DNA of 64,000 nt, taken from positions 992,001 to 1,056,000 of the forward strand of contig NZ_CP015105.1 in assembly GCF_002214545.1 (NCBI RefSeq), written 5' to 3'. Position 1 is the first letter of the stretch; every line of letters begins with the position of its first letter. The position numbers and the translations under genes were made by a program. The notes under the pieces are model-generated. The model was not told the DNA's origin, made no database searches, and saw only the letters and a list, made by a program, of their open reading frames with translations. Below are positions 8,641 to 17,011 of this stretch, in pieces. The DNA is from Thermococcus thioreducens (GTDB taxonomy: Archaea > Methanobacteriota_B > Thermococci > Thermococcales > Thermococcaceae).

Positions 8641-9751
8641 GACGGAAAGGGAATCCCTCCTTGAGAGACTCGCGGAGCTGGCGAAGACCGGGGACTTCCT
8701 TGAGTACCTCCGCTTTGAGTGGGACGACTACGGAATTTTAAGCCTCTGGCAGGGAGACCTCCTCGTCTTCGGGGCGGACGTGTTTCTCGGGAGCGCGCTG
8801 GAGGAGCTGGCCCTTTTGAACTTTCACCTGCTAGATGTCAAACCGCCTATCGACGTTGGAGAGCTGCGTAGGGCCAAGCTAGATGAGAGGCCATTCTACC
8901 GGGCCCTCGCGGGGAAGAACTTCGATGTGTTCCTGGAGGAGCATCCCGTGGTGAGCCTTGGCTCCTACGATCCCGGGATAGACCTGCACCTGGTGAGGGA
9001 CGGGGAAACCCTGAAGGTTCTTTCCCTCAAATGGTACGGGCCTCATCAGGAGCTCTACTTTGAAGTCCCCCTTGAGGAGTGGCTTGATTCAACTGTGGAG
9101 CTCTTCGCGATGATAGTTAGGGATTTCGAGAAAATGAGGGAGACGCTCCTCAGGTACGGCCTCGCGAATGCCCCTCATAAAATCGGACGATATCGGGCAC
9201 TGCTGAGGGGGCTCATTGATGCCAATCCAATTGACGTTGACGCCCTTCCGATGGCCTACGCTCCATGGGATGTTGATGAAGTCGTCAGAACCGCCTCTGA
9301 GCTATTGTTTATGGGGAGCATTGAGGGTGCAAAGTGTGTCCTCGACTCGCTCGAGAACCCCAATCACTACAGGCAGGCCCTTTTCAGAGTCCACAGCAAG
9401 CCTGAGATTCTCGAAAGTCTCTACCGTCTCCTCGAAAAGCCGTACCGGTCCGAGATGTTATCCCATCTGGCGTACCTCTACACGGTGGAAGGAAAGCCTG
9501 AAGAGGGAGAGAGGATTGCGAAGGAGCTCAGGAGTGATACAGCCTACTGGAATCTCGCCCTGGGACTCATAAGAACCGAACATTATGGAGATGCCTTTGA
9601 AGCGGGAAAAAAGATCAAAAACCCCTGGCTCAGGGGAGAGGTTCTCCTCAAAATCTATTTCGAGCGGCCGGGGCTGGCCGGGGAAATAAAGGAGAAAGCC
9701 CCTGAACACGTGAGGGTTTTCATTGATGAGAAGGAAAAAGGGAGATTATGA
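8618..9751 (+). CDS. Unrecognised protein with a helical-repeat C-terminus (377 aa)
   Basis: ATG 8618 has GGTGG 7 bases upstream and lies inside the end of the previous gene, so the two form a coupled operon. The N-terminal ~180 residues look like a longer version of the domain in the previous protein. The rest is helical, with TPR-like helix pairs such as MLSHLAYLYTVEGKPEEGER and a run of leucine/alanine-rich helices. This points to a scaffold or binding protein, not an enzyme. No catalytic motif is visible. Confidence 0.72.
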   Translation: MRTGWNIETERESLLERLAELAKTGDFLEYLRFEWDDYGILSLWQGDLLVFGADVFLGSALEELALLNFHLLDVKPPIDVGELRRAKLDERPFYRALAGKNFDVFLEEHPVVSLGSYDPGIDLHLVRDGETLKVLSLKWYGPHQELYFEVPLEEWLDSTVELFAMIVRDFEKMRETLLRYGLANAPHKIGRYRALLRGLIDANPIDVDALPMAYAPWDVDEVVRTASELLFMGSIEGAKCVLDSLENPNHYRQALFRVHSKPEILESLYRLLEKPYRSEMLSHLAYLYTVEGKPEEGERIAKELRSDTAYWNLALGLIRTEHYGDAFEAGKKIKNPWLRGEVLLKIYFERPGLAGEIKEKAPEHVRVFIDEKEKGRL

Positions 9752-9756
9752 TTTCT

Positions 9757-11652
9757 TCATAGTTTAGATATCCTTGCCGTCCCGTAGCCGACGAAGAGCA
9801 CCTTGTCCGGATCCAAAGCCTTTAGAACCTCCGGCCTGTGGGTAATTATGAGCGCCGTTATGCCCGCCTCCCTTACTATCTCCGCGACCTTCTTGGCCAC
9901 CCTCATTGCCGTGAGCGTATCGAGGTGGGCCGCGAACTCGTCCATCAGGAGGAGGTTTGGCTTCTCGGCCAGAAGCGAGGCTATCTTTGCCCTCTCTTTT
10001 TGCCCGGTGCTCAGCTCCGAGAACCTGGCCCTATACAGCACCGCATCGCTCAGGCCGGCCCTGTTGAGTATCTCCACCGCGGCGTTTATGTCCCTGATCT
10101 TCCGGTAAACGTGCTCCAAGATACTCTCGGAGCCGAAGTTGGGCTCGAACTCACCGGGTATCAGGACGGAGGCCTTTACGTTCCCGGGCACCTCTATCCG
10201 ACCGGTGGTTGGTCTGTATTTCTCCTCCCACCAGCCGTTTGCAGAGCCGAGGATCAGCCTCAGGAGAGTCGTCTTCCCGGCCCCGCTCGCACCCACTATT
10301 GCAACCAGCTCCCCGGGCCCTATCTCGAAGTTGAGGTTCCTCAGGACAGGCCTCTGAATGACGCGGTGCCTTACGCCGAAAGCCTTCAGAAGTTCCTGAA
10401 TCTCCTCCGGCAATCCCCTAATGTCGAGCTCGCTCTCGAAGACCTTGGAGACGTTGACGAAGCGTATCGGCCCGTTCAGGGGTTCAACATTCCCGTAGCT
10501 TGGCCTCCAAAGCCTTCCTTCGGGAGGTGCGTAGGGGTCTTCCTTCAAAAAGAGGTCAATGTATTCTCTGGCGTCTTCGCTCAGCGGGTAGAATAGGACG
10601 GGCCTCCCGCTCGCCGTCTCCCAGAGGAACTTGAAGCCGACCTTCTCGAAGAAGGGGTTGTACCTCGCCATCTGGGCTATTGTCTCGACGAGGTGCTTCC
10701 TCTTCCTCATCTCGGGAACCCTGCGCTCGGCTATCCATTCGAGGGCGGATTTAACGCTTAACTGCCCCAGTCCATCGGAGCGGTAGTCTGGATGAACCAC
10801 AACGCGCGCAATCCTCGCTCCAGCGGTGTTGGTCTCCGCCAAGGCCTTCCATTTGGCCTCTTCCCAGAGGTATGAGCGCGCTATTCTTTTCTTGTATTTC
10901 TTCCTCAGCTCCTCGTAAAGCTCTCTCATTATCCTCTCAGGCCAGAAAGCCGGGTGAAACCACTCCTCCGGGAATACCTTTTCCCGGATGTTTTTCTCAA
11001 CTTCGCCGTTCGGCAGTCTGCGGTGCATGAGGGGTATGGGCGGGTCAATCCGGACGTAGCTCAGGATCTTTGGCTCGTACTCCTCCCTTTCGACGAGCTC
11101 AAGGATCAGGAAACGCGATGCCGGAGTAGAACCCTTTATCTCAAGGATGTGCACATCCTCGCTCCCGCAGACGGGACATCTCTGCTTGGTGTTTGCCTCG
11201 AAGATGTGCCCGTTCTCACAGCGCCACAGGGCGACCTTCTCCTTCTGGCTCGCGTAGTGGTACTGCTCAAGCTCCGCTATGGCCTCAAAATCGCTCTCGT
11301 ATCTGGCCTCCCTCGCGCGGAGTCTGTAGGTGTAGAGCAGCTCACCGGTTAAAGGCGAGTAGCGCTTTGCCTCGACGGTTTTCTCGAAGAGGGGCCAGAC
11401 CGGGATTTTATCCCCACCGTAGAACTTCCAGAGACGGTAGTCGTCGAAGTCAAGGACCTTAGCCCCGTTTCTCTCCCCCGGCTCGTTGAGAACCTCTATC
11501 TCCACCTCGTCGCCCGTCAGGAACCACTGGGCGACATTACCCGTCATGTAGAGGCGGTATTTTCCCTCCCCGGCCTCAACTTCAAGGATTCCAAACCAGC
11601 GGTGTTTGAAGCGCGGGATTTCGCTCCCGACGACCTTCCCGCGTATCATCAT
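9757..11652 (-). CDS. ABC-type ATPase fused to a GNAT-like acetyltransferase domain (COG2401 type)
   Basis: A 631-residue fusion. The N-terminal ~110 residues form a small beta domain. A zinc ribbon follows (CENGH...CPVCG), then a GNAT-like part (ARIARVVVHPDYRSDGLGQL, the acetyl-CoA-binding region). The last ~250 residues are an ABC ATPase with Walker A GASGAGKTT, signature LSTGQKERAKIA and Walker B LLLMDEFAAHLD. No membrane segment is present, so it is not a transporter. Its role is unknown; the zinc ribbon plus acetyltransferase suggests modification of RNA or a translation component. ATG 11652 is preferred over GTG 11661 because GGGGTGG sits 5 bases before it. Confidence 0.88.
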   Translation of the reverse strand: MMIRGKVVGSEIPRFKHRWFGILEVEAGEGKYRLYMTGNVAQWFLTGDEVEIEVLNEPGERNGAKVLDFDDYRLWKFYGGDKIPVWPLFEKTVEAKRYSPLTGELLYTYRLRAREARYESDFEAIAELEQYHYASQKEKVALWRCENGHIFEANTKQRCPVCGSEDVHILEIKGSTPASRFLILELVEREEYEPKILSYVRIDPPIPLMHRRLPNGEVEKNIREKVFPEEWFHPAFWPERIMRELYEELRKKYKKRIARSYLWEEAKWKALAETNTAGARIARVVVHPDYRSDGLGQLSVKSALEWIAERRVPEMRKRKHLVETIAQMARYNPFFEKVGFKFLWETASGRPVLFYPLSEDAREYIDLFLKEDPYAPPEGRLWRPSYGNVEPLNGPIRFVNVSKVFESELDIRGLPEEIQELLKAFGVRHRVIQRPVLRNLNFEIGPGELVAIVGASGAGKTTLLRLILGSANGWWEEKYRPTTGRIEVPGNVKASVLIPGEFEPNFGSESILEHVYRKIRDINAAVEILNRAGLSDAVLYRARFSELSTGQKERAKIASLLAEKPNLLLMDEFAAHLDTLTAMRVAKKVAEIVREAGITALIITHRPEVLKALDPDKVLFVGYGTARISKL

Positions 11653-11692
11653 GATGACCACCCCTATGAACTCGTCGCCAAAGGTTATAACG

Positions 11693-12985
11693 TTAGCCCA
11701 GAAGTTCCTTAACTTTTCTCACAACCTCCCGCGCGTCCCTTCCGAAGACCAGAACCATCGGCTCCTTGCCCCAGTCGCCGAGGTGGTATATTACGTCGGG
11801 CCTCTCCCTGACCCTCCTTATCGCCGTCTCTATACCCCATTCCATCGTTCCCCTCTCGGCTCTCTTTACTTCCCCCGGCTCCTCCCGCCTGTCGTAGAAG
11901 GAAACCGTGAGGCCCAGTTTTTCTGTCCTCTCGATGAGCTCCCTTGAATAGCGGAGGTTGATAACAGCCCTTACCTCAGGATAAAACTCGCGGAACTTGA
12001 GGAGGGCTCGTTTTAGGTGGTCCGACGCGTTTAGCTCGACCGGTCCAATTGGTTTAATCGTTTTTCCGTAGCGCACTATCCTGCCCTTCACCGCGAAGAC
12101 CTCGCCTTGGGGAGTGGCGTAGGCGAAGTTCGTCCCAACCTCCGGAACGAAGGGATTCAAAAGCTCACCCATCTCCACGAGTCTTTTCACTGCATTTTTG
12201 AGCCCTGAATAGGTCCTCCAGCGCTCGACGTCGATTTCAAGCGGTGCGAGGGGATTGATGCACTTGCCCTCGCTGGAGGAGAACACTATCGCAGTTTCAA
12301 CGAAGCGCTTTGCTTCCTCCACGGCCTCCGGAAGCCCCATCCCCTTGGCGAGGAGGGAAGCCAAAGCCGAGGAAAATGCGCAGCCCGTTCCGTGGGTGAA
12401 GCCTTCAATCATTTCACCCCGGAACTCGTAGAACTCTCCATTCCAGTAGAGGACGTCGGTGTAGTCGAGGTGTCCCCCCTTAACGACGGCCGTCTTGGCT
12501 CCGAACTCATCAACGAGAATCCTGGCAGCCTTCTTCATGTCCTCAACGCTTGAAACCTTCATCCCCGTAAGCTTCTCGGCCTCTGGAACGTTCGGCGTGA
12601 CTATAGAACCTGGAATCAGGAGGTCCTTTAGCGTCTCGACGCCTTCCACGTCTATCAGGGGATGACCGGTGGAGGAAGTCAAAACAGGGTCAAGAACCCT
12701 CAAAAGGCCCCTCGTTTCCTCGGCGACTATTTTTACAGCCTCCCCGCTCCCAAGCACGCCCACTTTGACTGCCTTAATATCGAAGTGCCCCCTAACGGCC
12801 CGTATCTCCTCCCTCACGACCTCTGCTGGAAGGGAAAAATAGCCGGAAACCTTCTCGGGGTTCTGGTAGGTAACCGAAGTGAGAACCGGGAGCGGGTGCT
12901 CCCCTAAAGCCGAGACCGTCTCGATGTCCGCTTTTAGACCCGCTCCACCGCCGGTGTCGAGGCCCGCTATTATCAAGACGGCCAT
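11693..12985 (-). CDS. thiDN: Bifunctional HMP(-P) kinase / thiamine-phosphate synthase (ThiD-ThiN)
   Basis: Residues 1-~255 are ThiD, which phosphorylates hydroxymethylpyrimidine and its monophosphate. It has IIAGLDTGGGAGLKADI at the N-terminus, DPVLTSSTGHPL in the middle and the anion-hole region FTHGTGCAFSSAL. The last ~175 residues are ThiN, which joins HMP-PP and thiazole phosphate to thiamine phosphate (VGTNFAYATPQGEVFAVKGR; YHLGDWGKEPMVLVFG). ATG 12985 follows the thiE stop by one base, with GGGGGTG 6 bases upstream. It is the last gene of the leftward thi4-thiM-thiE-thiDN operon. Confidence 0.96.
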   Translation of the reverse strand: MAVLIIAGLDTGGGAGLKADIETVSALGEHPLPVLTSVTYQNPEKVSGYFSLPAEVVREEIRAVRGHFDIKAVKVGVLGSGEAVKIVAEETRGLLRVLDPVLTSSTGHPLIDVEGVETLKDLLIPGSIVTPNVPEAEKLTGMKVSSVEDMKKAARILVDEFGAKTAVVKGGHLDYTDVLYWNGEFYEFRGEMIEGFTHGTGCAFSSALASLLAKGMGLPEAVEEAKRFVETAIVFSSSEGKCINPLAPLEIDVERWRTYSGLKNAVKRLVEMGELLNPFVPEVGTNFAYATPQGEVFAVKGRIVRYGKTIKPIGPVELNASDHLKRALLKFREFYPEVRAVINLRYSRELIERTEKLGLTVSFYDRREEPGEVKRAERGTMEWGIETAIRRVRERPDVIYHLGDWGKEPMVLVFGRDAREVVRKVKELLG

Positions 12986-12986
12986 G

Positions 12987-13604
12987 TCAAACACCCCCAA
13001 CGACGTTTTTCAGTTCTTGAGTGGCTTTTTTGACGTCGGGGGCACACATAACGGTGGAGATGACCGCCACGCCGTCCACACCGGTCTTCATGACCTCCCC
13101 CGCGTTCTCCTGGGTTATTCCCCCTATGGCAACCACAGGAATGCTGACCCTTTTGACTACCTCCCTGAGGCCCCCAAGCCCCAGTATCCGGGCTTCCGGC
13201 TTTGTGGGGGTTGAAAAAACCGCCCCCGCTCCCAGATAATCGGCCCCAAGCTCTTCCGCCTTCAGGGCCTCATCCACACTGTAAACAGAGGCACCCACTA
13301 TGAGATTGGGCGCAACATTCTTTGCCACCTCTATTGGTATGTCTCCAGGCCCCAGCTGAACACCGTCCGCATCGAGGGCAATGGCCAGGTCTATCCTGTC
13401 GTCAACGAAGAAGAGGGCCCCATATTCCCGGGTCAGCTTTCTTATCTCCCTTCCCGCGAGATAGGCTTCCCTTGCGGTAACACTTTTTGCTCTGAGCTGG
13501 ATTGATGTGGCGCCTCCCTCAAGGGCCTCCCTGACGCGCCGAACCTCCTCCCTATCCCCGCGGGCTGTAATAACATAAAGGCGGAGGGCCTTGCGGAGCC
13601 CCAA
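12987..13604 (-). CDS. thiE: Thiamine-phosphate synthase ThiE
   Basis: TIM-barrel enzyme that couples HMP-PP with hydroxyethylthiazole phosphate. Family motifs are visible: IQLRAKSVTAREAY, FVDDRIDLAIALDADGVQLG, IVGASVYSVDEALKAEELGADYLGAGAVF and VVAIGGITQENAGEV. The length of 205 is normal. The start is TTG 13604, two bases past the thiM stop, with GGGGGG 6 bases before it; no ATG is available. The operon also encodes ThiN, a non-homologous enzyme for the same reaction. Confidence 0.96.
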   Translation of the reverse strand: MGLRKALRLYVITARGDREEVRRVREALEGGATSIQLRAKSVTAREAYLAGREIRKLTREYGALFFVDDRIDLAIALDADGVQLGPGDIPIEVAKNVAPNLIVGASVYSVDEALKAEELGADYLGAGAVFSTPTKPEARILGLGGLREVVKRVSIPVVAIGGITQENAGEVMKTGVDGVAVISTVMCAPDVKKATQELKNVVGGV

Positions 13605-13605
13605 C

Positions 13606-14397
13606 TCAAACCCCCCTTACCTTCGCCATCCTGACTACAGTCTCTGAGTCTATGGCGTAGAGGTAGTCGTAGAGCCTGACGTGGAACGTGCCCGGGTACT
13701 TGGCCTCGCTCGCAAGCTCCGCCGCGACCTCAAAGGTCACGAGGGCCGAGACCGTCGCCTTCAGGGGCTCCTCTACCGCAAGGAATGCCCCAGTGATAGC
13801 GGTTGCCATGCATCCCGTCCCGGTGACTTTTCCAAGGAGCTTGTGGCCGTTTTCCACGGCATAAGTTCTTTTTCCGTCGCTTACAAAGTCCACCGGACCT
13901 GTCACCGCCACGACCGTTCCGAACTCCCCGGCGGCCCTCTCGGCGAGCTGGCTCGCAGACTCAAGGGAGTATTCAGCGGAATCAACACCTCTTGTCTTCC
14001 CGTGCTCTCCGAGGAGGGCAGAAATCTCCCCAAAATTTCCCCTGATAACGGAGATATCGCCCATCTCAAGGAGCTTCATGGCGGTTGATGTCCTCAGTTT
14101 CGTCGCCCCTGCTCCGACGGGGTCGAGCACAACGGGCTTTCCAAGCTCGGAAGCCGCTTTAACTGCTTTTTCCATCGAGGCTATCCAGGGGGGAGAGAGG
14201 GTGCCTATGTTTATCACAAGCGAATCCGCTATGGATACCATCTCCCCGACCTCTTCAATGGCATGCGCCATAACCGGCGATGCCCCAAGGGCGAGGAGGG
14301 CGTTGGCGGTCTCGTTCATGACTACGTAGTTGGTGATGTTGTGGACGAGGGGCCTCTTCTCTCTCACTTTTCTGAGGGCGTCTCCAATCCACTCCAT
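13606..14397 (-). CDS. thiM: Hydroxyethylthiazole kinase
   Basis: Phosphorylates hydroxyethylthiazole, a salvage entry to thiamine. Typical ThiM motifs are HNITNYVVMNETANALLALG near the N-terminus, KPVVLDPVGAGAT in the middle and LLGKVTGTGCMATAITGAF in the C-terminal ATP-binding region. Its 263 residues match the family. It starts one base after the thi4 stop, in the middle of the thiamine operon. Confidence 0.97.
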   Translation of the reverse strand: MEWIGDALRKVREKRPLVHNITNYVVMNETANALLALGASPVMAHAIEEVGEMVSIADSLVINIGTLSPPWIASMEKAVKAASELGKPVVLDPVGAGATKLRTSTAMKLLEMGDISVIRGNFGEISALLGEHGKTRGVDSAEYSLESASQLAERAAGEFGTVVAVTGPVDFVSDGKRTYAVENGHKLLGKVTGTGCMATAITGAFLAVEEPLKATVSALVTFEVAAELASEAKYPGTFHVRLYDYLYAIDSETVVRMAKVRGV

Positions 14398-14398
14398 C

Positions 14399-15157
14399 TC
14401 AACCCCTCCCCAGCTTTTCTAGAATTTCGAAGGCCGCTTTCCTTCCGCTCAGGAACATTCCGCCGAATATCGGGCCCATTCTCGGGGCACCGCTTATCGC
14501 GTTCGCGGCCATTCCAGTGACGTAGAGGCCGGGAAAGATTTCCCTTGTGTGCTCGACGGTCAGTTCTTCACCCTTCTCGGCCCACATCGGACCCTCCCCG
14601 GGAACCTCAAGCATGCCGCGCCTGACGAGGTGCTGACTTATCTGCGCCCCGTGACCCGTTGAATCGATTACAAACTTCGCCTCAACTGTTAAAGGGTCCA
14701 CGTGGAGGCCCGTCATGAGAACCGGCGTCCAGTTGATTACTATTCCAGCCACGCGGTCGTCCTTGACAACCAGGTCCTCGACCTCGACCATGTTGAAGAA
14801 CCGCACACCTGCCTTTACAGCCTTGCTCGCTATCGTCGTTGCCGTCTCGATTGCATCCGCCACGTAGAGGCCTTTTCCGAGGGGCTTGTACGTTATCCCG
14901 AACTCGTCGAGGATTTCCCTTGCTTCTTCCTGCACGACTATTTTGTTGAAGCCCATCGCGCCGCCCCAGATTCCGCCGCCGATTGAGAGCTTCTTCTCGA
15001 AGACCGCAACCTTGGCCCCGTTCTTGGCGAGGTAGTAGCTGGCAACCATTCCCGAGGGGCCCGCGCCCACAATAGCGACGTCGAGGCTCAAGCTCTCGAG
15101 AAGCTCCCTCGTGTAGGCCTCGATTATCGCCCTGCTTATCTCCATCTCCCTCATCAT
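14399..15157 (-). CDS. thi4: Thiazole synthase Thi4 (archaeal, probably sulfide-dependent)
   Basis: Makes the ADP-thiazole precursor from NAD and glycine. The FAD/NAD-binding GAGPSGMVASYYLAKNG is near the N-terminus, followed by GGGIWGGAMGFNK and the C-terminal ISGAPRMGPIFGGMFLSG. The yeast enzyme donates sulfur from an active-site cysteine. Methanogen enzymes have histidine instead and use free sulfide as a catalyst. The protein has no cysteine, and the matching segment here reads GLHVDPLT, so sulfide use is inferred. ATG 15157 is chosen from GTG/GTG/ATG options because GGGTGGT is correctly spaced. Confidence 0.95.
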   Translation of the reverse strand: MMREMEISRAIIEAYTRELLESLSLDVAIVGAGPSGMVASYYLAKNGAKVAVFEKKLSIGGGIWGGAMGFNKIVVQEEAREILDEFGITYKPLGKGLYVADAIETATTIASKAVKAGVRFFNMVEVEDLVVKDDRVAGIVINWTPVLMTGLHVDPLTVEAKFVIDSTGHGAQISQHLVRRGMLEVPGEGPMWAEKGEELTVEHTREIFPGLYVTGMAANAISGAPRMGPIFGGMFLSGRKAAFEILEKLGRG

Positions 15158-15168
15158 AGCCACCACCC

Positions 15169-15238
15169 AAAACCTTTTAAGCCGCGGTAAAAACTGAGTT
15201 TTTAAATTTAAAAACTTTGTTATAAACGGGTTTTAAAA
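15169..15238. repeat. 70-bp direct repeat, copy A (thi4/thiC intergenic element)
   Basis: This stretch matches 16929-16998 in the same orientation with 65 of 70 bases identical and no gaps; the offset is exactly 1760. The last ~35 bases are identical. Within it lies an 18-bp perfect palindrome (15198-15215) of the form GTTTTTAAATTTAAAAAC. Copy A borders thi4 on its left and copy B borders thiC on its right, so each copy looks like the whole original divergent promoter. Confidence 0.9.
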
Positions 15239-15286
15239 ATCAGCTTTAGACCATAAATCTACAGATAAAATCAAAAAGGGTGGAAA

Positions 15287-16870
15287 TCAATGATCTGTTG
15301 GGTTTTCAGGATTCTCCATGGGACAGTACCTCTTGTGTGGATCACAGGGAGGATTGTATCCTAAACTCCCAGGTATGAAGATATCTCCGAACATTCCCGT
15401 GAGGGGATATTTCCTGCCCTTGTACTCAAGCCTAACCTTACTGGAGTATATCGTGAGACGAACGTTGGTGTCTTTGTACGTTTCTTTTAGTGCCAATGAG
15501 ACGCTGACCAGTGAGGACGTTCTTGTTTCTTTGGTTAACCCCACACCAATCGCCAAGGTAAAAGGTGCAACTTTTGTGTTTCCGCTTCCGATGATACCCA
15601 GTACCGGCGCTGAAGCCGAAAACAGTGGAAGAGTGTCCACCCTGTGACCAAAGTAGTAAGTATTGGTGAGGATTCCTCCCTTGCCCTCGATATTACCTTT
15701 AGTATCCCAATACCAATGCACGAACCACATAGTTCTACTCATTGGCCCACCACTATTTCTTGGCCATCCGGGTTCAACGAATTTCCTTAGACTCATGTCC
15801 TTTTCATCAGGCTTTCCAAGAATCACATAGGCATAAGTGTCCAGGGGCTTCTTGTTCCAGACTTTCCCGTTGACATAGTCCACTCTATAGAGCCTGTACT
15901 TAGAAAATACAGCACTTCCCCCAATCCCTGCCCCGACAACAGATGGTGATGTTAATTCTGAGCCCCATATCTTAACTGTCGATTCCGGGATCCTTAGTGA
16001 TCTACTGTCTATTGTGTAGGAATAACCCAGTATTTTTCCCTCCCCTGAACCGCCGACACTGCCTTTCTCAATAGCTCCCACTGCAGAAAAAGCCAGCTCC
16101 GCACTGTTGTCAGATATTGCATCATAATTCAAAGAAATGAAAATGCTGTTCACCTTATCAGTATCGCCAGTCACTTGGAAAGCGGCCACTGGAATGATGC
16201 TGGCCCTCCCCAATGTCTTCTCGTGGAACCACTCGAAGCAGTACCATGTCCAATCACCGTCCTCATAGAACGGAGGTGAACATGAAGATCCTAATAGTGA
16301 TGATCCATCGGAAGACGCGCCTACAATTTCCCTTGGGATTACTCTTTTGGAATCATGGAGGATCTTCTCAACTTCGCTTTTGCTATAAAGCCTGCTCAAT
16401 GCTGAATTATTGAGTTGGACTTTAACTCTCATTCCAGACACGATTCTGCCAATGTTGAGGGGAACCGTTTTCATGAAGTAGTTTAGATTGCCGTCTCTGT
16501 CAACCGTAGTCCCCAGCAGAAGCAGTGAAGGTTTAACACTCTCGGGGTTTATGCCTTCTGCCCTCAGGTATCTATTCCATTCACGCATGGCGTAAAGTAC
16601 CCGGCGGAAGTCTATTGAGATTTTGCCTTTGCCGGAATACACTCCAAGATCCACCATAGAGCCGTTGGGCATGAGCATTGAGACCGTGACCGTTGCTGGG
16701 TCGCTGGTTGGTAGCTCGACCTCAAAGGAGGGGCCAAGAAACGTGCCCCTGTAATACTCAACCTTCGTTCCGGCGTACTCCATTGAGGTTATGGGAATCT
16801 GCAACGCGGCTGAAAGTGCCGTTAATACTAAGCCTAAACCTACCAAAATTGCTATTATTAGTTTTTTCAT
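15287..16870 (-). CDS. Secreted protein of unknown function (527 aa) between the two thi promoter copies
   Basis: The N-terminus MKKLIIAILVGLGLVLTALS is a signal peptide or membrane anchor. The remainder is beta-rich and Ser/Gly/Thr-rich, with several cysteines (for example SCSPPF and NPPCDPHKRYCPM) that may form disulfides. No enzymatic motif is recognised. It has its own promoter (TATA-like CTTTTTAAAG near 16905) and GAGGTGAC before ATG 16870. Codon use is less GC-rich than in the flanking thi genes. It is the only gene inside the 1.76-kb unit bounded by the direct repeats, which suggests later arrival. Confidence 0.8.
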   Translation of the reverse strand: MKKLIIAILVGLGLVLTALSAALQIPITSMEYAGTKVEYYRGTFLGPSFEVELPTSDPATVTVSMLMPNGSMVDLGVYSGKGKISIDFRRVLYAMREWNRYLRAEGINPESVKPSLLLLGTTVDRDGNLNYFMKTVPLNIGRIVSGMRVKVQLNNSALSRLYSKSEVEKILHDSKRVIPREIVGASSDGSSLLGSSCSPPFYEDGDWTWYCFEWFHEKTLGRASIIPVAAFQVTGDTDKVNSIFISLNYDAISDNSAELAFSAVGAIEKGSVGGSGEGKILGYSYTIDSRSLRIPESTVKIWGSELTSPSVVGAGIGGSAVFSKYRLYRVDYVNGKVWNKKPLDTYAYVILGKPDEKDMSLRKFVEPGWPRNSGGPMSRTMWFVHWYWDTKGNIEGKGGILTNTYYFGHRVDTLPLFSASAPVLGIIGSGNTKVAPFTLAIGVGLTKETRTSSLVSVSLALKETYKDTNVRLTIYSSKVRLEYKGRKYPLTGMFGDIFIPGSLGYNPPCDPHKRYCPMENPENPTDH

Positions 16871-16928
16871 AATGTCACCTCAACAGCTAATAATACTTAC
16901 AACTTTAAAAAGTTTTCTCCAGGCATCA

Positions 16929-16998
16929 AAAACCTTTTAAGGCCCGCTAAAAACTAAGTTTTGAAATTTAAAAACTTTGTTATAAACGGGTTTTAAAA
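16929..16998. repeat. 70-bp direct repeat, copy B, containing the thiC promoter
   Basis: Copy of 15169-15238 (65/70 identical). The 18-bp palindrome of copy A has one mismatch here (16958-16975). The TATA-like GTTATAAAC at its right end lies ~27-30 bases before thiC ATG 17012, so it should be the working thiC promoter. The left half resembles the thi4 promoter, now separated from thi4 by 1.76 kb. Confidence 0.88.
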
Positions 16999-17011
16999 CC
17001 GGGTGATGGGA

